From positions 10,416,001 through 10,480,000 of the forward strand of contig CM075103.1 in assembly GCA_037576195.1 (NCBI GenBank): a stretch of DNA of 64,000 bases, written 5' to 3'. Source of the stretch: Phytoseiulus persimilis (Eukaryota > Arthropoda > Arachnida > Mesostigmata > Phytoseiidae). This document shows positions 49,601-61,196 of the stretch, in pieces. Positions within the stretch are counted from its first letter, which is position 1, and the number at the start of each line of letters is the position of its first letter. The notes beneath the pieces were generated by a model. That model ran no database searches. It was not told the DNA's origin and saw only the letters and a list, made by a program, of their open reading frames with translations. The translations under genes and the position numbers were made by a program.

Positions 49601-52600
49601 TAGAGACAGATCGCAAGTGACCGCTGATGGTGACTCTCGGCGGCGCGGAATCGACCGAGCGGTCTTCGGCCGCGAGTAGAACTAATGATGAGTACCAAAT
49701 CAGGACGGAAAAATTTCGCAACACGTACATGCTTAGTGTGAGGGTTTCGGACAGCCGTCCAACCAGAAAAAAACATGAGAGACTCATTTTCGCCCGGAGG
49801 GGATCGTGCCTCGGGGTGTAGCTGTCGCGGTTATGCAATTCTCGAGACAGAAACGCTGTTCCAGGAAATGGATCGGTTCCCTGATCAACTTTTTCTTCTG
49901 ATTTGAATTTCGCTACGATCCCATACTGCAGAGCCCGAGGCGAGGAACTCCAACAACAGTTCAGAAACGAACGATTCAGAGCGAAAGGTTACGCAACCAG
50001 TTGTTTTTTGTGGACTTTTGGCATCGGCTCACAAGCGAACGTTGGCAGATGTCGATTTTCTTCTGTCTGGTTGTTTTTCTATCCTTCCTTAGTGAAGCCG
50101 CATTGTGCAACGAGACTAGTGCTATATCGGAAACGAAAATTCGCTGTCCACCGACAACGATTTTCGTCAGCGTGCCGTGACGACTTCGCAATATCAGTCA
50201 ATGGAATCGATAATCAATCTCTTGACAGAAGTTTTTGTTCCTCTTGAGCTCGTTCGATGTTTCCTCATGATCATGCAGTCACAGGCTGAGGCTAACTCGA
50301 AGCCAAGACTTGGCAGCGTCGCTCAGCAACTCCGAACGATGGATCCTACGGTGAACGTCTTGGAAAGATCGTGCGTCCCCGATCCTGATGCGCTTATGTG
50401 ACTAGGAAACGAGTCCCCAAGGGAGCTCCCGGAGCAAATGCGGAGCTGGTTGAACGAGTTCTTGGAATACTTCAGGCGTTTCCCTGGGATCTGATGTAGG
50501 TTCAAGCGTCCTGGGTGAAATCCGGCACTTCCTTCTTAAAAACGTTGGTCTTTCATTGTGCTGTCGATCTTCGAATCGTTTGAGGGGTAACTGAAACACA
50601 GACGCCTCCAGAAAGACGGCGGTGATACGTCAGTCGTAACAGCAGTAAAAGTTTAGGTTTTGCGTTTCTTCGAGCTAGCTTTCCCCAATCTAGTCTGACC
50701 AGAAGTTTCCTTGGACCGCAGAAGTTGTAATGGTGCGGAACTGAAGAGAAAAAACATTGCCAATAACTGATGCCAACACTCGAGTGGTCATTGGAACCAC
50801 GAGATCGGAGCTGGTTCCTTTCTACCTGACGAAATTCGTGAACGATCAGAAGAATATCATGAAAAACCTGCGGAGGGCTCGTTCAGGATCAGCTGAGAGA
50901 ACCAGCCGGTGCGGGAGTACTCACTTCAGAAGATTCGAATCCGCGTCAATATCGCGACTTAGAGACCGAAAAAAGTAACTCCCCGATGTCAGGCTCACGA
51001 TAGTGGGCCGAGACGGAACTAAGCTGTCCAGTAATCACTGCCCGAAATAATCTTCGTGTCTTTCAAGTCCAAGGTCCCTTCGTGTCAATCGTTGTGCCGG
51101 CCACACACGGCTTCGTGAGCGGGATTCCTGACGCTTTCCTCAATCTCGGCCCGATCTCGTCGCATGCGGTTGGGACGAGTCATTCACCATGTGTACAGTC
51201 GAGTTTATATCGAACAAACGCGGAAGGGATCGAGTTCGATGAGAAACAAACGGTATAGGAACTGGGCTAATTGAAGCGACTGATCTTGCCACCCGTGGCG
51301 AGGTCAGGGTTCCACCAGAATATCAACGGTAGCTCTTGTGACCATCAGATTTGAATAAAAAATATGGATCAGATCGCGTCCGAGCTCGGTTCAAAGGCTG
51401 CTGACTTCTCTAACGCGGACTCACCCGCGCGGGAACCGCGGAGCCAATCTTCAAGAGTTGTGCGGGAAAGAAAACCGCTTCATCTCTCATCGGAGGGCTC
51501 GATCCAGTGAACTGGCGCTCCCGAATTGATGGGCCTGATTTCATCGACTCCTTCTTCGATGGATGGAATATTCCCCCGCTGCTCGATCGCATCCGCAACT
51601 TCGCCCCGAAAATTTCGACGGATGCGCTGAAACATGTATCCCACTGTGTCCGAGGGAAACTGTCGCTCCAAATGGTGGGGAGACAAATCGAGGAGTCTCT
51701 TCAACGGTTGTCAGCTCCTGTTGAAGCATCGTTTTTCTCCAGTCGGCCGAGCGAGAATAAAAATTCCACTGTCCGAGCAGCTGACCACCTCAGCCGAACG
51801 GCGGACTCTAGCTCACAATTAAGAGCCGCTCTCGAGAAACACGTAACGCGCTGATAATTGCAGCGGTGATGATAATGACACCGACGCTTCGGCAGCCGCG
51901 GTCTTCCAGCGGAGTCGAGGAATCATCGCCATGTACGAGTTTCACAGCTAATCCAAACATTGACTCGAACGCCGCGCTCGGAGGTAATCACGAGTGAGCA
52001 CACGAGCCGACAACGGTCAGATGAATCATCCCACAGGCAGCGGAGCATATCGTTGTCCGATATTCGGTTTCTGTGCGCTCTTGTAATTAGCCACCAGTTT
52101 GAAGTGTATGGACGGGATCAAAAATGCCCCCATACGCCGTTTTCTGTATGGACGGACGGGCGCGGTCCAGAAGCGAGCGCTTGCCGGTCGTCGCTTGCCG
52201 CAGGGCATCGGTTGCATAACGTTGTCGGCACCGGCGGGATCAGGAACAGATTAGATCTGTGCCGGGGCCCAGACTTGGCACCGACGTCTCCTAGAGCCTG
52301 TTCATCGACATTTCTAAAGGTCTTGGTTCGCTCTCTCGGCCGGTAGTTCGATCGCTCTTTCTCCTAATATTTCCGCTGATTTCTCTCCATCTATCTCTCC
52401 GGTGAGTATTTCTGCCATGGGAGCGGCGGCTGCGGCGACCAACGTACAATTAGGTCTTCAGCGTGGTGCAACGAGCTCTTGCCACACTCTGGAGACTCGG
52501 AAGCAGAAAGCACCGCCGCGGGCCCTGCTCCTCCGGCGGAACGAGTGACTGATAATTATTTATGTTCAGCGAGCTTCCGTGACTGAGCTGCAAAACTCAA

Positions 52601-55600
52601 CTCCGTATTCGGTCAATAATTCTGCTACGTGCACGCCTCCTTTCGTAGCCGTTGGAGCTACAGCACAGTTTTCGCCGCTCAAGTGTCGCGAGTTGTCGAA
52701 ACCATTCAGTCGCGCCGCCGACCGGGAGTGCGGCTCCGAGATTGGAGTTTGTAGTCAACGGCGAATGCGCAATCCAGCGCGACCAGGGTTTCTATCTATC
52801 ATTATTTCGCTTACTCACATTTGATACACCATCATTCGGGCTGTACGCTATTCGCGGCGATTCGGAATTGCCCCAGAGTCCGTATGAACTCTCAACTGAG
52901 AAAATCAGAACTTGTCAGAGCGATTTCGAATCGCCGTGAAGAACCCACAGCGCTAGCTATCACCACTGGGAATCGAGCATCCGCTGAATTAGTCAGTCAA
53001 CCGCTGTTTCCGGAAGTGTTTACGAAAACTGAGGAATGGGTTGAATGCTTCACGAATGAGTTTGATTAACCGAAGGAGCGAAGTGGTAGCCGAAAACACC
53101 ACTCTCGCTGAAGTGACAACAACTATTTCCAATGACTGAGCAAGTGTCTCTTCAAGTCAAAAGTGCGTTTGCGATACGAAGTTGCATCATCGTTTACGTA
53201 GCCCGGACACTGAATCTCGTTGACTGTGAGCATCCCTGATTTCGGGCTAACCGATCGGAATCACTTCACCCGAAGTTCTTCGAACGTGAGTTTTGTCCGC
53301 GGTCCTGCTCAGAACGCTTCGAAAGAAATGTTCGGTTCTTTCACACACACACACGAATACGGCTGGATTCCGCCAGGGACCTGAATTGGATACAAAAGCG
53401 TACTTCCACCGAGCATCGGTATCATATATGAATGAAACCGATCACAAAAATATCATTGTGAAGAGAAGCTCGGATCCCAGGCTCTTGGATCGACGATATG
53501 GCCGCGTGGACCGAGAAACTGCACAGCATTCCCGAGCTGTTTACCGCTCGACCCCAAAATCGAGAACGTTTCCATGGTTCCCATCAGGCGTTCTCTTCAG
53601 ACCAATGCCGGGAGTATCGGATACTGCAGTGGAGGCAATTCCCGTTCTTCGATTGACGAAAGATTCTGATCCACGGTGATTTGAGGCACCAACATACGTT
53701 CGACCATTGTGAAGGTTCTTCAAGGGTCCCCCTCAGTGTGGAAACCTCAGCCTCCCTCGAACGAAATCCTGACCGCGCGCGAGCGCAGACATCTGGGAAC
53801 TAATCTCCAGGCTTCGGGTACCATCTGCCGACCGTTGTGCGGATTCCGACCTCCTGTGCACTCGGCAAGAGCTGCCGCTCTCGTCCGCTTCTCAGATTCG
53901 CGGGAGAAAATAGAGAGAATTTCGGATCCAATGCGCGAAAGACATCATACGAATAGTAGACGAACTCCGCAAGCCACATTCGATTGCACGAGGGCAGCGT
54001 TCATCCTGGAAAACGAGGTTGTTTCAAGGATGATCGCGTCCGCCGTCCCTGTCATAGCCCCCAGAAACGCTCGATTCATAGCACTGTGGTCGAACATCGT
54101 CGTCACGTAACGATTCTCTGTTGATTCGTCTCGAATCCCGATGGGAGACGATGTTTTGGAACTCACATACTAGAGGGAAGAGAGAAACAAGTGGGCATTG
54201 TTCTCCTAGTCCGGAATAATCCAAACAAAGACCCGACCGCGTCGATAGATGCCAACGCACATGCGGACGTAACTCTTCTGGCGACGATCGAATTTCGCTC
54301 CAACGTTTCTGGAGATCTCGAACCGAGCTGAATTTCGAAATCTTTCGCTTGAAGTTTGCCACTCCTCTCCCTCGTCGCCTTTCGAGACTTCTCCCTTCTG
54401 GCTCGAGGAGGCAATTGTTCTCAATCGCCACGTAACCGATCCGACTGACGAGTCCCTTCCGAAGCGCGTTGCGGCTCCAACCGCGCACATTTCCTCGATT
54501 CCCCTCGTCTCCATGGCTCATCGGAGTCAAAGATCAATTCTTTTTTCTCCCATAGCACTTTAGCAACGTCGACTCCTCAAGTCACGAACGAGACGAATCC
54601 ACAGTACTCTGTTCCCATTGCTGCGTTTTTCCGTGCAATGTAGACAAGCTCCATGCTGCCTCGGATCCGAACCAACAGATAGCTCCTCCGATTCGATTCT
54701 ACGCCTTTCCCTCATGAACAATCGTGGCAGGGTTACACATACCAAGTTGAAGTGAGCTCTGTAGCAATGTTAATGCGTTCCCGGTTGGAGGCACGTTCTC
54801 AACGATCTTCTTTGTGCGAAATGGCCCCAAATAAAACGTTGCTCGAGTGGATTGTAACCGGTGATACCTGTTTCCCAATGTACCGGGGTGGAATTCCGTC
54901 GAGAAGAGTTCGCTGCAGAAGGACGTCGAACGGTATCACTCATCCTGGAGCTTCACGACTCTTAGAAGGGCAAGGGATTCCCAGAATCGGGTTCACTGGA
55001 CATTTCATGACGTGCTTGAGTTTGGAACGACTCGACTCCACCTTTTTCGATTCCGAGGTTTCTGGATCTTGCGGGCATCGGTGTCTTGCGTCTCCTGTAC
55101 GAGTATCGAACTCCGTGAGGAAGTCCTCCATGCTAGTTCTTTCGTTGTACTCCACGATGGCGTCGGAATGAAGCAGAACAATTCCAATCCCCTTCCCTCG
55201 GTTTTAACTGGAGCTAGAATTGACTGCCTCTCGGGAAACTTTGGAGTGTCACCTGCGAATGAAAGTTCGGATTCGAGCGAGCGAGAAGAAGTTCAGAGAT
55301 TGTAACTCCGAACCATACCAAACTTTCACGCGGTGGATTCTAGTGATGGACCTGCCAGCTCACAAATTCCATGAATCTGGAACGGAAATGAAGGAAAAAA
55401 ACGGAAATATGGGAAATCGATGTAACAGAAAAACAGAAACTGATCCGAGGACACGGATAACAGATTTGAAATCTAAGACCCCGGTTCACCCAAACCTAGG
55501 TAACAACTTTTCCGTTGCAGCACAATCTTTTTTTTCGGTGAGCTTGGTTATAAATGCCCACTCTTCCGAGACCTGCCAAAATACTCTGCATTCATGAGTT

Positions 55601-57201
55601 ACCTGTTCCCAGAACCCAAGTTGATTGCGTGCTTCTTCAACCCGTGGGACATCCGTAGCTCAGGTTCGCAGATGGAGAAAATTCCAACAGAAACGAGAAC
55701 CGGATGCTACGATATATTGCTCGTCGAGGCTTTCTTTTCCTCGAAGCGCTGCTCCATTCCGGAGATCTTCTTGGAGGAGAGACACGAGCGCAGAACTGGA
55801 CAATCATTCGTTACCGGAATTCTGAACTCGCTCCAGGTTTTGGACACGCCCGGGAATTTCGAGCGGGGTTTTTCTCAGTCGTTACTGAAGCGTTAAGCGC
55901 AGTTTTAGGATAATCGGTTACATAAACTTCCGGGGAGTGGAAAATGCTTTCCCGTTCCTGTAGAAGGCCACGATCCTGATTAAGCTTCTAAGCGCGGCTG
56001 CGGACGACGGCTCACTACAGTGTCGACTGACAATCATTTAATTTAGCTTGCCGCGGAGCAGCTGCCGAGGTGGCGTTCTTCCGGTTAGGAAAAAATCTTG
56101 CCGACAGACGTCGAGCGAAGTGGCTGGCGGACCGAGCGCTGGACAGGTACACAACAAACAATTCTTCTTAACGAAGGTGTCGGAGAAATTGCTTTACGGA
56201 CAATTCGTCTCATGGTCAGAAATGCTTCGGCGCATCAGAAGAACGGAAATTCTCCGCAAGTTTTCTGCCCGCACACGCCTGAATTCCTTGCCTGAAGCTC
56301 TTCACACGCTCACTGAAGGTGTTTAATACTCATACAAACTGTGAGTTCCGCGGTCTTCGCATAGAAAGTGCTCTTACCATCCCGATGAGGGAATAGTCAT
56401 GTCGTTTGCATTCACTCGGCGTGGCACTTTCTGCCTGGAGCCTGAGAGACCCAACAGCTTTGGCCGCACCAAAATGAAATGTAGAGCTCTCCGTCGCGAG
56501 GATCACGACTCGACCAACTCCGGAACACGTGAGGAACGTCTCGGTGATGGCGACGATGGGCGGAACATAATGACGTCATAACGAGTGCCCGTGGTGCGAG
56601 CAATAATTTCTTAATTCACGCGTTGGATAGGAGACCAACATGGAATCGATCATTTGCAAATCGTTTTTCCTGCTGAAGAACGAGAAAAAGAGGAGAGGGA
56701 CAGAGCAGGGTGTGGATCCGTGGAGTGCTGTCCATCCGAAATTATTCTGTGAAGTCCTCCGTGGCAATATTCGTGCCAGAGACCGTTCCGCACTTCAGTA
56801 TCGTCCGCAGCGACGCAGAACTTCTCGCGTGATGTGTCAATTTTCAATCCGTTGGCCTGTAGACACTGCGGTGCTCGGGAGAATCGAGCACATGGTAGAA
56901 CTCTCTGGAATCGGAAATGCCCCGAAACCGCGGCCCTCGCGGGCCCTCCACCATGACGGTATCATCAGATAACGAGAGAAGAAGATAACGAACTCACGCA
57001 GATAACGAACTTATACGGTTGCCTGAGTTCATCATCCGACGAGTTCGCTCTCCTTTGGAGGGTCGCCTCGAAAGAGGACGAAAGTTCGAATCAGAAGCTC
57101 CTCATCATTCTCATCAAAAATGAGAACAGTATCCGAATTGCGTCAGAGATCAGCTTCGAGTTGAGCTCCTGATTTCCTCGGATCTCCGGGAGACCTGGTC
57201 A

Positions 57202-57214
57202 GGGGGAGGGGGGG
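57202..57214 (+). repeat. Short G-rich tract beside the mariner element
   Basis: Five G, one A and seven G in a row, about 160 bp left of the mariner end. Two runs only, so a quadruplex is less likely than at 32536. Confidence 0.7.
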
Positions 57215-57371
57215 TGAACGACACATCGAGCTTTGAACTCGCGAATCGTAGGACCACACTTCACATTCTAGTGGTTAGATGAGGTGTGATCCTGAAATAG
57301 TATAATCGGGGGCCCATTTCCGTTGTCTAGCAGTGGAAGCTTAGTCCCCCGTCGCGGGTGCCAGGAATATA

Positions 57372-57402
57372 TTAGGTAAGTCAAAAAGTTCGTAGCGTTT
57401 TT
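57372..57402 (+). repeat. Mariner terminal inverted repeat (transposase 3' side)
   Basis: 31 bp, identical in reverse complement to 58625-58655; preceded by the TA duplication. Identity stops right after the T run. Confidence 0.96.
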
Positions 57403-57445
57403 TACCTATTTTTCAAGAGCCGAATTCCTGTACACAAGAGTCTTT

Positions 57446-58474
57446 TTATTGAATGATATATTGGCCGTTTTGTTCTATGACCTTCGCCCATCGGTCAGGT
57501 AAATCGAAGATTCCCTTCTCCCAGAACTTGGTTTCCTTCTTTCCAAAAAACTGATTGAGGTGATTTTTTATACCCTCCAAAGATTCGAATATTTCTCCAT
57601 CAAGAGAGTTTTGAAGAGACCGGAACAAGTGATAGTCTGACGGTGCAAGGTCGGGACTATAAGCTGGGTGTGGCAGCACATCCCAGTCAAACTCCGCCAA
57701 TTTCTGCCGAGAGCGCAAACTTACGTGGGGTCTCGCATTATCATGTTGAAAAACGACGCCCCATCTGTTCGCCAATTCTGGGCGCTTTGTTGCTACTGCG
57801 GTCTTCAAATCCTCAAGCTGCCTGCAGTAGACTTCGGTGGTGATGGTCTGACCCGGCGGGAGCAGCTCGAAAAACACAACGCCCTTGCAGTCCCACCAAC
57901 AGCTCAGCATCACTTTTTTTTGATGAATTTCGGGTTTGGGGACGGCTGCGGCCCGTGAACCTTTGGGGACCCAGCTTTTTCTTTGCGTAGCGTTCCTGTA
58001 GAGTATCCACTTTTCATCGCCGGTTATCAGTCTCTTCAGAAATGGTTCATTGGCATTCTTCCGGAGAAGAGTGTGGCTTGTATCCACACGTCTTTCGAGC
58101 TGGCGATCGGTGAGGTCATGAGGCAGCCAGATATTCCTCTTGTTTGAGAAGCCAGCTTGATGGAGGCGATTCCAAACGGTTCCATGAGAAACTCCCGTCG
58201 AGTCTTCAATTTCTTTGATGGTCAGGCCGGGGTTTGAAGTTACCAGGCTAATGATTTCATCGGGTTCCACAACTTGTGGTCGTCCTGATCTGGGCTCATC
58301 TTCAAGATTAAAGTTTTCAGCCTTGAAACGGGTAAACCACTTTCTAACCGTAGAACTTTGAAGAGCATTCTCCCCGTAAACTGCAGATATTCTTCGAGTG
58401 GTCTTCGCTGCATTCAAGCCTTCGCGGTAGCAGAACAACATTATGTGTCGAAAATGCTGCTTTTGGTCCTCCAT
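57446..58474 (-). CDS. Mariner transposase, intact, 342 residues
   Basis: A single unbroken frame of 342 codons, the usual length for mariner transposases. The N-terminal 110 residues carry the paired helix-turn-helix DNA-binding region, with the GRP linker motif at 64-66 (EPRSGRP). The linker motif WLPHDL at 116-121 corresponds to the family's WVPHEL. The catalytic DDE/D core has Asp153 (TGDEKWILY), Asp245 (QHDNARPH) and Asp280 (YSPDLAPSD), with exactly 34 residues between the last two, the DD34D signature of mariner proper. All catalytic residues are present. The protein binds the terminal repeats and performs cut-and-paste transposition into TA sites. The ATG at 58474 sits about 150 bp inside the right terminal repeat, a normal 5' UTR distance, and begins MEDQKQHFRH as in related elements. 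No stop, frameshift or intron is seen. Confidence 0.98.
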   Translation of the reverse strand: MEDQKQHFRHIMLFCYREGLNAAKTTRRISAVYGENALQSSTVRKWFTRFKAENFNLEDEPRSGRPQVVEPDEIISLVTSNPGLTIKEIEDSTGVSHGTVWNRLHQAGFSNKRNIWLPHDLTDRQLERRVDTSHTLLRKNANEPFLKRLITGDEKWILYRNATQRKSWVPKGSRAAAVPKPEIHQKKVMLSCWWDCKGVVFFELLPPGQTITTEVYCRQLEDLKTAVATKRPELANRWGVVFQHDNARPHVSLRSRQKLAEFDWDVLPHPAYSPDLAPSDYHLFRSLQNSLDGEIFESLEGIKNHLNQFFGKKETKFWEKGIFDLPDRWAKVIEQNGQYIIQ

Positions 58475-58624
58475 CGCAAATTCTTCCTGATTTTACGAAC
58501 TCGACGATAAAGTCTGAAACGATACACCGGTAGGAACTCTAGAGCCCGCCTAAGAACGTAAACGAGCAACCACTGTAGTAGGCGGCTCTTGTGCGGAGCG
58601 CGGGAATTTCAAAAATGTCGGATC

Positions 58625-58655
58625 AAAAACGCTACGAACTTTTTGACTTACCTAA
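58625..58655 (-). repeat. Mariner terminal inverted repeat (transposase 5' side)
   Basis: 31 bp, exact reverse complement of 57372-57402; followed by the TA duplication at 58656-58657. Confidence 0.96.
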
Positions 58656-58657
58656 TA

Positions 58658-60253
58658 GTTGGCATCGGAGCTCCACCCCGATTTCTCCTCGAAATTCCGC
58701 CTTCACCTAACAATATTGAAGGGCGGAAGAGTTCCAGTCTGCAATTCCAATTGAGCTTTCGCGTTAACCGGTACTCAGCTGTGCTCCAATCAGGGACTCG
58801 GGAGATAGCGCTCGGAACACAGAAAGTCTCCGTTGGCCTTGGGTCGACGCTTTGAGCGAGACGGAAGTGTCTCACGACACAGAGTTCTTACATAAGAACA
58901 GAGAAAACGAAATGCTCGACTGCTCATTCCAAACGTGAATTCAAATTCGACTGAAAGGAATGCGAAGACGAATGAGGACTTGAGGACGGATCACGAGTTG
59001 TGCTTCGCGGAGCTCGGCTTGCTTTTTTACGTCACACTTCCTTGAAGAGAAGATCCGACAATAGACGGGCGCTGTACTATCAATAGCTGTAGATACATGG
59101 AAATCCAAACTTTTTTTTGGGGCGAAAGTGTTGCACACAACTTGAGAACCCCTGGAGTGATCGAGGAACTCACACCGTGTTTGCCTCCATCTGAGATACA
59201 AGTGGAGCTCGGAAGAGAGCTGGAAATCAGAGACGAATCGAGTGTTTCCGTTCGCTTCTGACATGAAGCAACTGAAGGCATTGTGGACAATACGCGTAAC
59301 CTCTTGGCTCAAGGAGATGGGAAAACGAAGTCCTCCGAAAACAACGCGTTGTTTGCTCGAATCATCCCGCCTGCGAATGACAGAGCGGACGTGTTGGACA
59401 TTTCAGTCGATACCGAGAAGTGGCTCCCCCGTGCAGAATCAAGCTCGACTAGTCATCGTCAAAGTCCTCCCGGGGACGGGAATTCCCCCGAGACACAGAA
59501 AATCGGCAGAACAGCATCAAGAGAGCGACTGCAACCCATGGTTTCTGAGATGACGTTCCCGATTCACCCGCCGTCATTTCGTTCTGAACGAAATCCGTTG
59601 TGGGCTTCCATAGAGTTTGCCCTGTGATTCAGAGAAAACACGCCGGGTCAAAAGGATCATCGTCTGGAGCGAAAGACTTGCTCCAGTGACGGCGGCGCGA
59701 CTTGAAGATCACTCGAATCCATCTAGCGTTTCGGTCTGCCACAAATGAGAAGAGTCTAATCAACACAGGGTCTCATTGCATTCGGACGATGACAGTCTCC
59801 GCAGTGAAAACGGCAAAGTCCTCGTCCCGAGGCCATTGAGAACCAAGATTGTCCTGGGCCTATTTTATCTCCTCCGAAAACACCTCAATGTTACTCAAAG
59901 GCTGGCTATAATCAAGATCTTAGCGCCCGTGCACACATTCTTTCCTCACATCTGGAAACACGTCGAATCAAACCAGCGCTGAGCGGCTTGCGCCTGCTCG
60001 AAAATTTGAATCAGGAGGAAAAGTACAGGCCGAGAACGAACGAGCAAATCGTTAACCATTTTCTCTGGCAGAATGCCTGATACAGGGGATCAATCGTCTT
60101 AATTGACGGGCAACGAGTTCCGTCTTCCCCGGAGCTGATTAGTCGGGATTAGTGTTAACTCGAATCGCCTGATTGAAAATGGTGAGTGATCTATCCTCGA
60201 GGGTTGATTTGACTCAATCGAACGACCCTCTCATTGTGGGCCGACTGAGTCAG
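58658..60253. other. No gene recognised
   Basis: Open frames stay within chance length. A plus-strand frame at 59283-59627 (RIIPPANDRADVLDISVDTE) reads plausibly as protein but has no recognised motif or splice evidence. Confidence 0.45.
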
Positions 60254-61196
60254 TCAAGTGATCCCTTGTGAATATTTGACTGCGACCGGAAACGTCTCAG
60301 GTATCGTCTGGTCACAGATTTCCAGAGAAACGGAACGAATCGGCAGCGAGACGGACTTTTTCACCATTGTATCCCGAAGCCCCGACTGTGGAATTGTCTC
60401 GGACACCTTCTCCTCGGAATCACCAGAGAGAGAGAGGCGACGAAGCGCACGGAGGGGCTGAGTGCTCCGAAATAGTGTGCGCTGCAGATAGCATATCATT
60501 TTCTCTATCTTGCGCAACTTAGCTTCTTTCGTGCTTCGTTGGACAGACTCGGAACCTACGGCGTTACACCTGGTGGAAATCTGGGCGGAACTTGTCCATT
60601 CGGGCTGAGATGAGAAATCTGGAAGCCGAACTTCTTGGTAATTTGGGAGCAACCTTCAATTCAGCTCGAACAGCGAGCTCGTCAAAGTCTCTTAAGGCTG
60701 ACAAAGATCAACTCCCGTCGCCGAATGTGCAGAAAATCCCGATCTTGCCTATCGGGAGTTACTAACGTACTGCATAGCTGTCTCTTTCGTGAGAGACACG
60801 CATAAATCGTGCGGTCGAATCTTGCAGAAAATTCAGAATAACTCGAGCAGTGTCCAAGATACTTTCCAACTGGGGACCAGTTCCTCCGACCGTCAATGAT
60901 TTCCTTTTCAAACGAACGTAGACATCGTCTCTCATTTCCTCAAACAAATCTGAGATTGCGACGAGGCGGGGCGCAAACCTGCAATCGCTTGAGAGCCGCT
61001 TCCCGGACTGGTCTGCATCGGATGCAGGCTGAGATCCCACTTCGGAGCCGACTGAGACGCCGTCCGCAGAATGATTGAGAGCCGCAGGAATCCCGACTCC
61101 GGGAGCCGAAGAGGTGATCGCATGTTCATGGATAATCTCCTGAGAGAAACAGGAGCCGTTCATTGTGGTCGTCGTTCCGGCATAAGATTGTGGCAT
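60254..61196 (-). CDS. Candidate two-exon gene, unknown product
   Basis: On the minus strand an open frame from an ATG at 61196 runs to a possible donor (GCA|gtacgt) at 60771/60770. It contains a Ser/Gly/Ala-rich N-terminal half and a more structured end (DLFEEMRDDVYVRLKRKSL, then ESILDTARVILNFLQDSTAR). A second frame, about 60650-60254, reads EKMICYLQRTLFRSTQPLR and ends in YSQGIT at a stop. The two could be spliced, but several acceptors are possible and none is decisive. No family was recognised and both frames are within chance length, so this is a weak candidate. Confidence 0.22.

Larger units (their letters stand above)
33649..57371. other. 23.7 kb without a recognised gene
   Basis: Just left of the DUOXA start this interval should begin with its 5' UTR exon(s) and promoter: the start exon is preceded by an acceptor (ttacag) at 33649-33651. 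Beyond that, open frames on both strands stay within chance length and show no recognised domain. Weak coding-like bits are listed separately (36288-36208, 46609-46367). The GC-rich hairpin patch near 35.2 kb and the ATC-rich repeats at 38.4 and 39.5 kb are the only structured elements I can point to. It could be intergenic or a very long intron. Confidence 0.55.
57372..58655 (-). mobile_element. Complete Tc1/mariner transposon, 1284 bp
   Basis: The element is bounded by 31-bp inverted repeats that are identical at both ends and begin TTAGGTAAG. It is flanked on each side by TA (57370-57371 and 58656-58657), the normal mariner target-site duplication. Length, terminal repeat size and a single intronless transposase gene are all typical for the mariner family. 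Nothing is missing or broken, which points to a recent insertion and a possibly functional copy. The subfamily cannot be fixed by eye. Confidence 0.97.

Noticed and set aside
53342-53354. CA dinucleotide run of 13 bases
   Set aside because: Too short to be remarkable.
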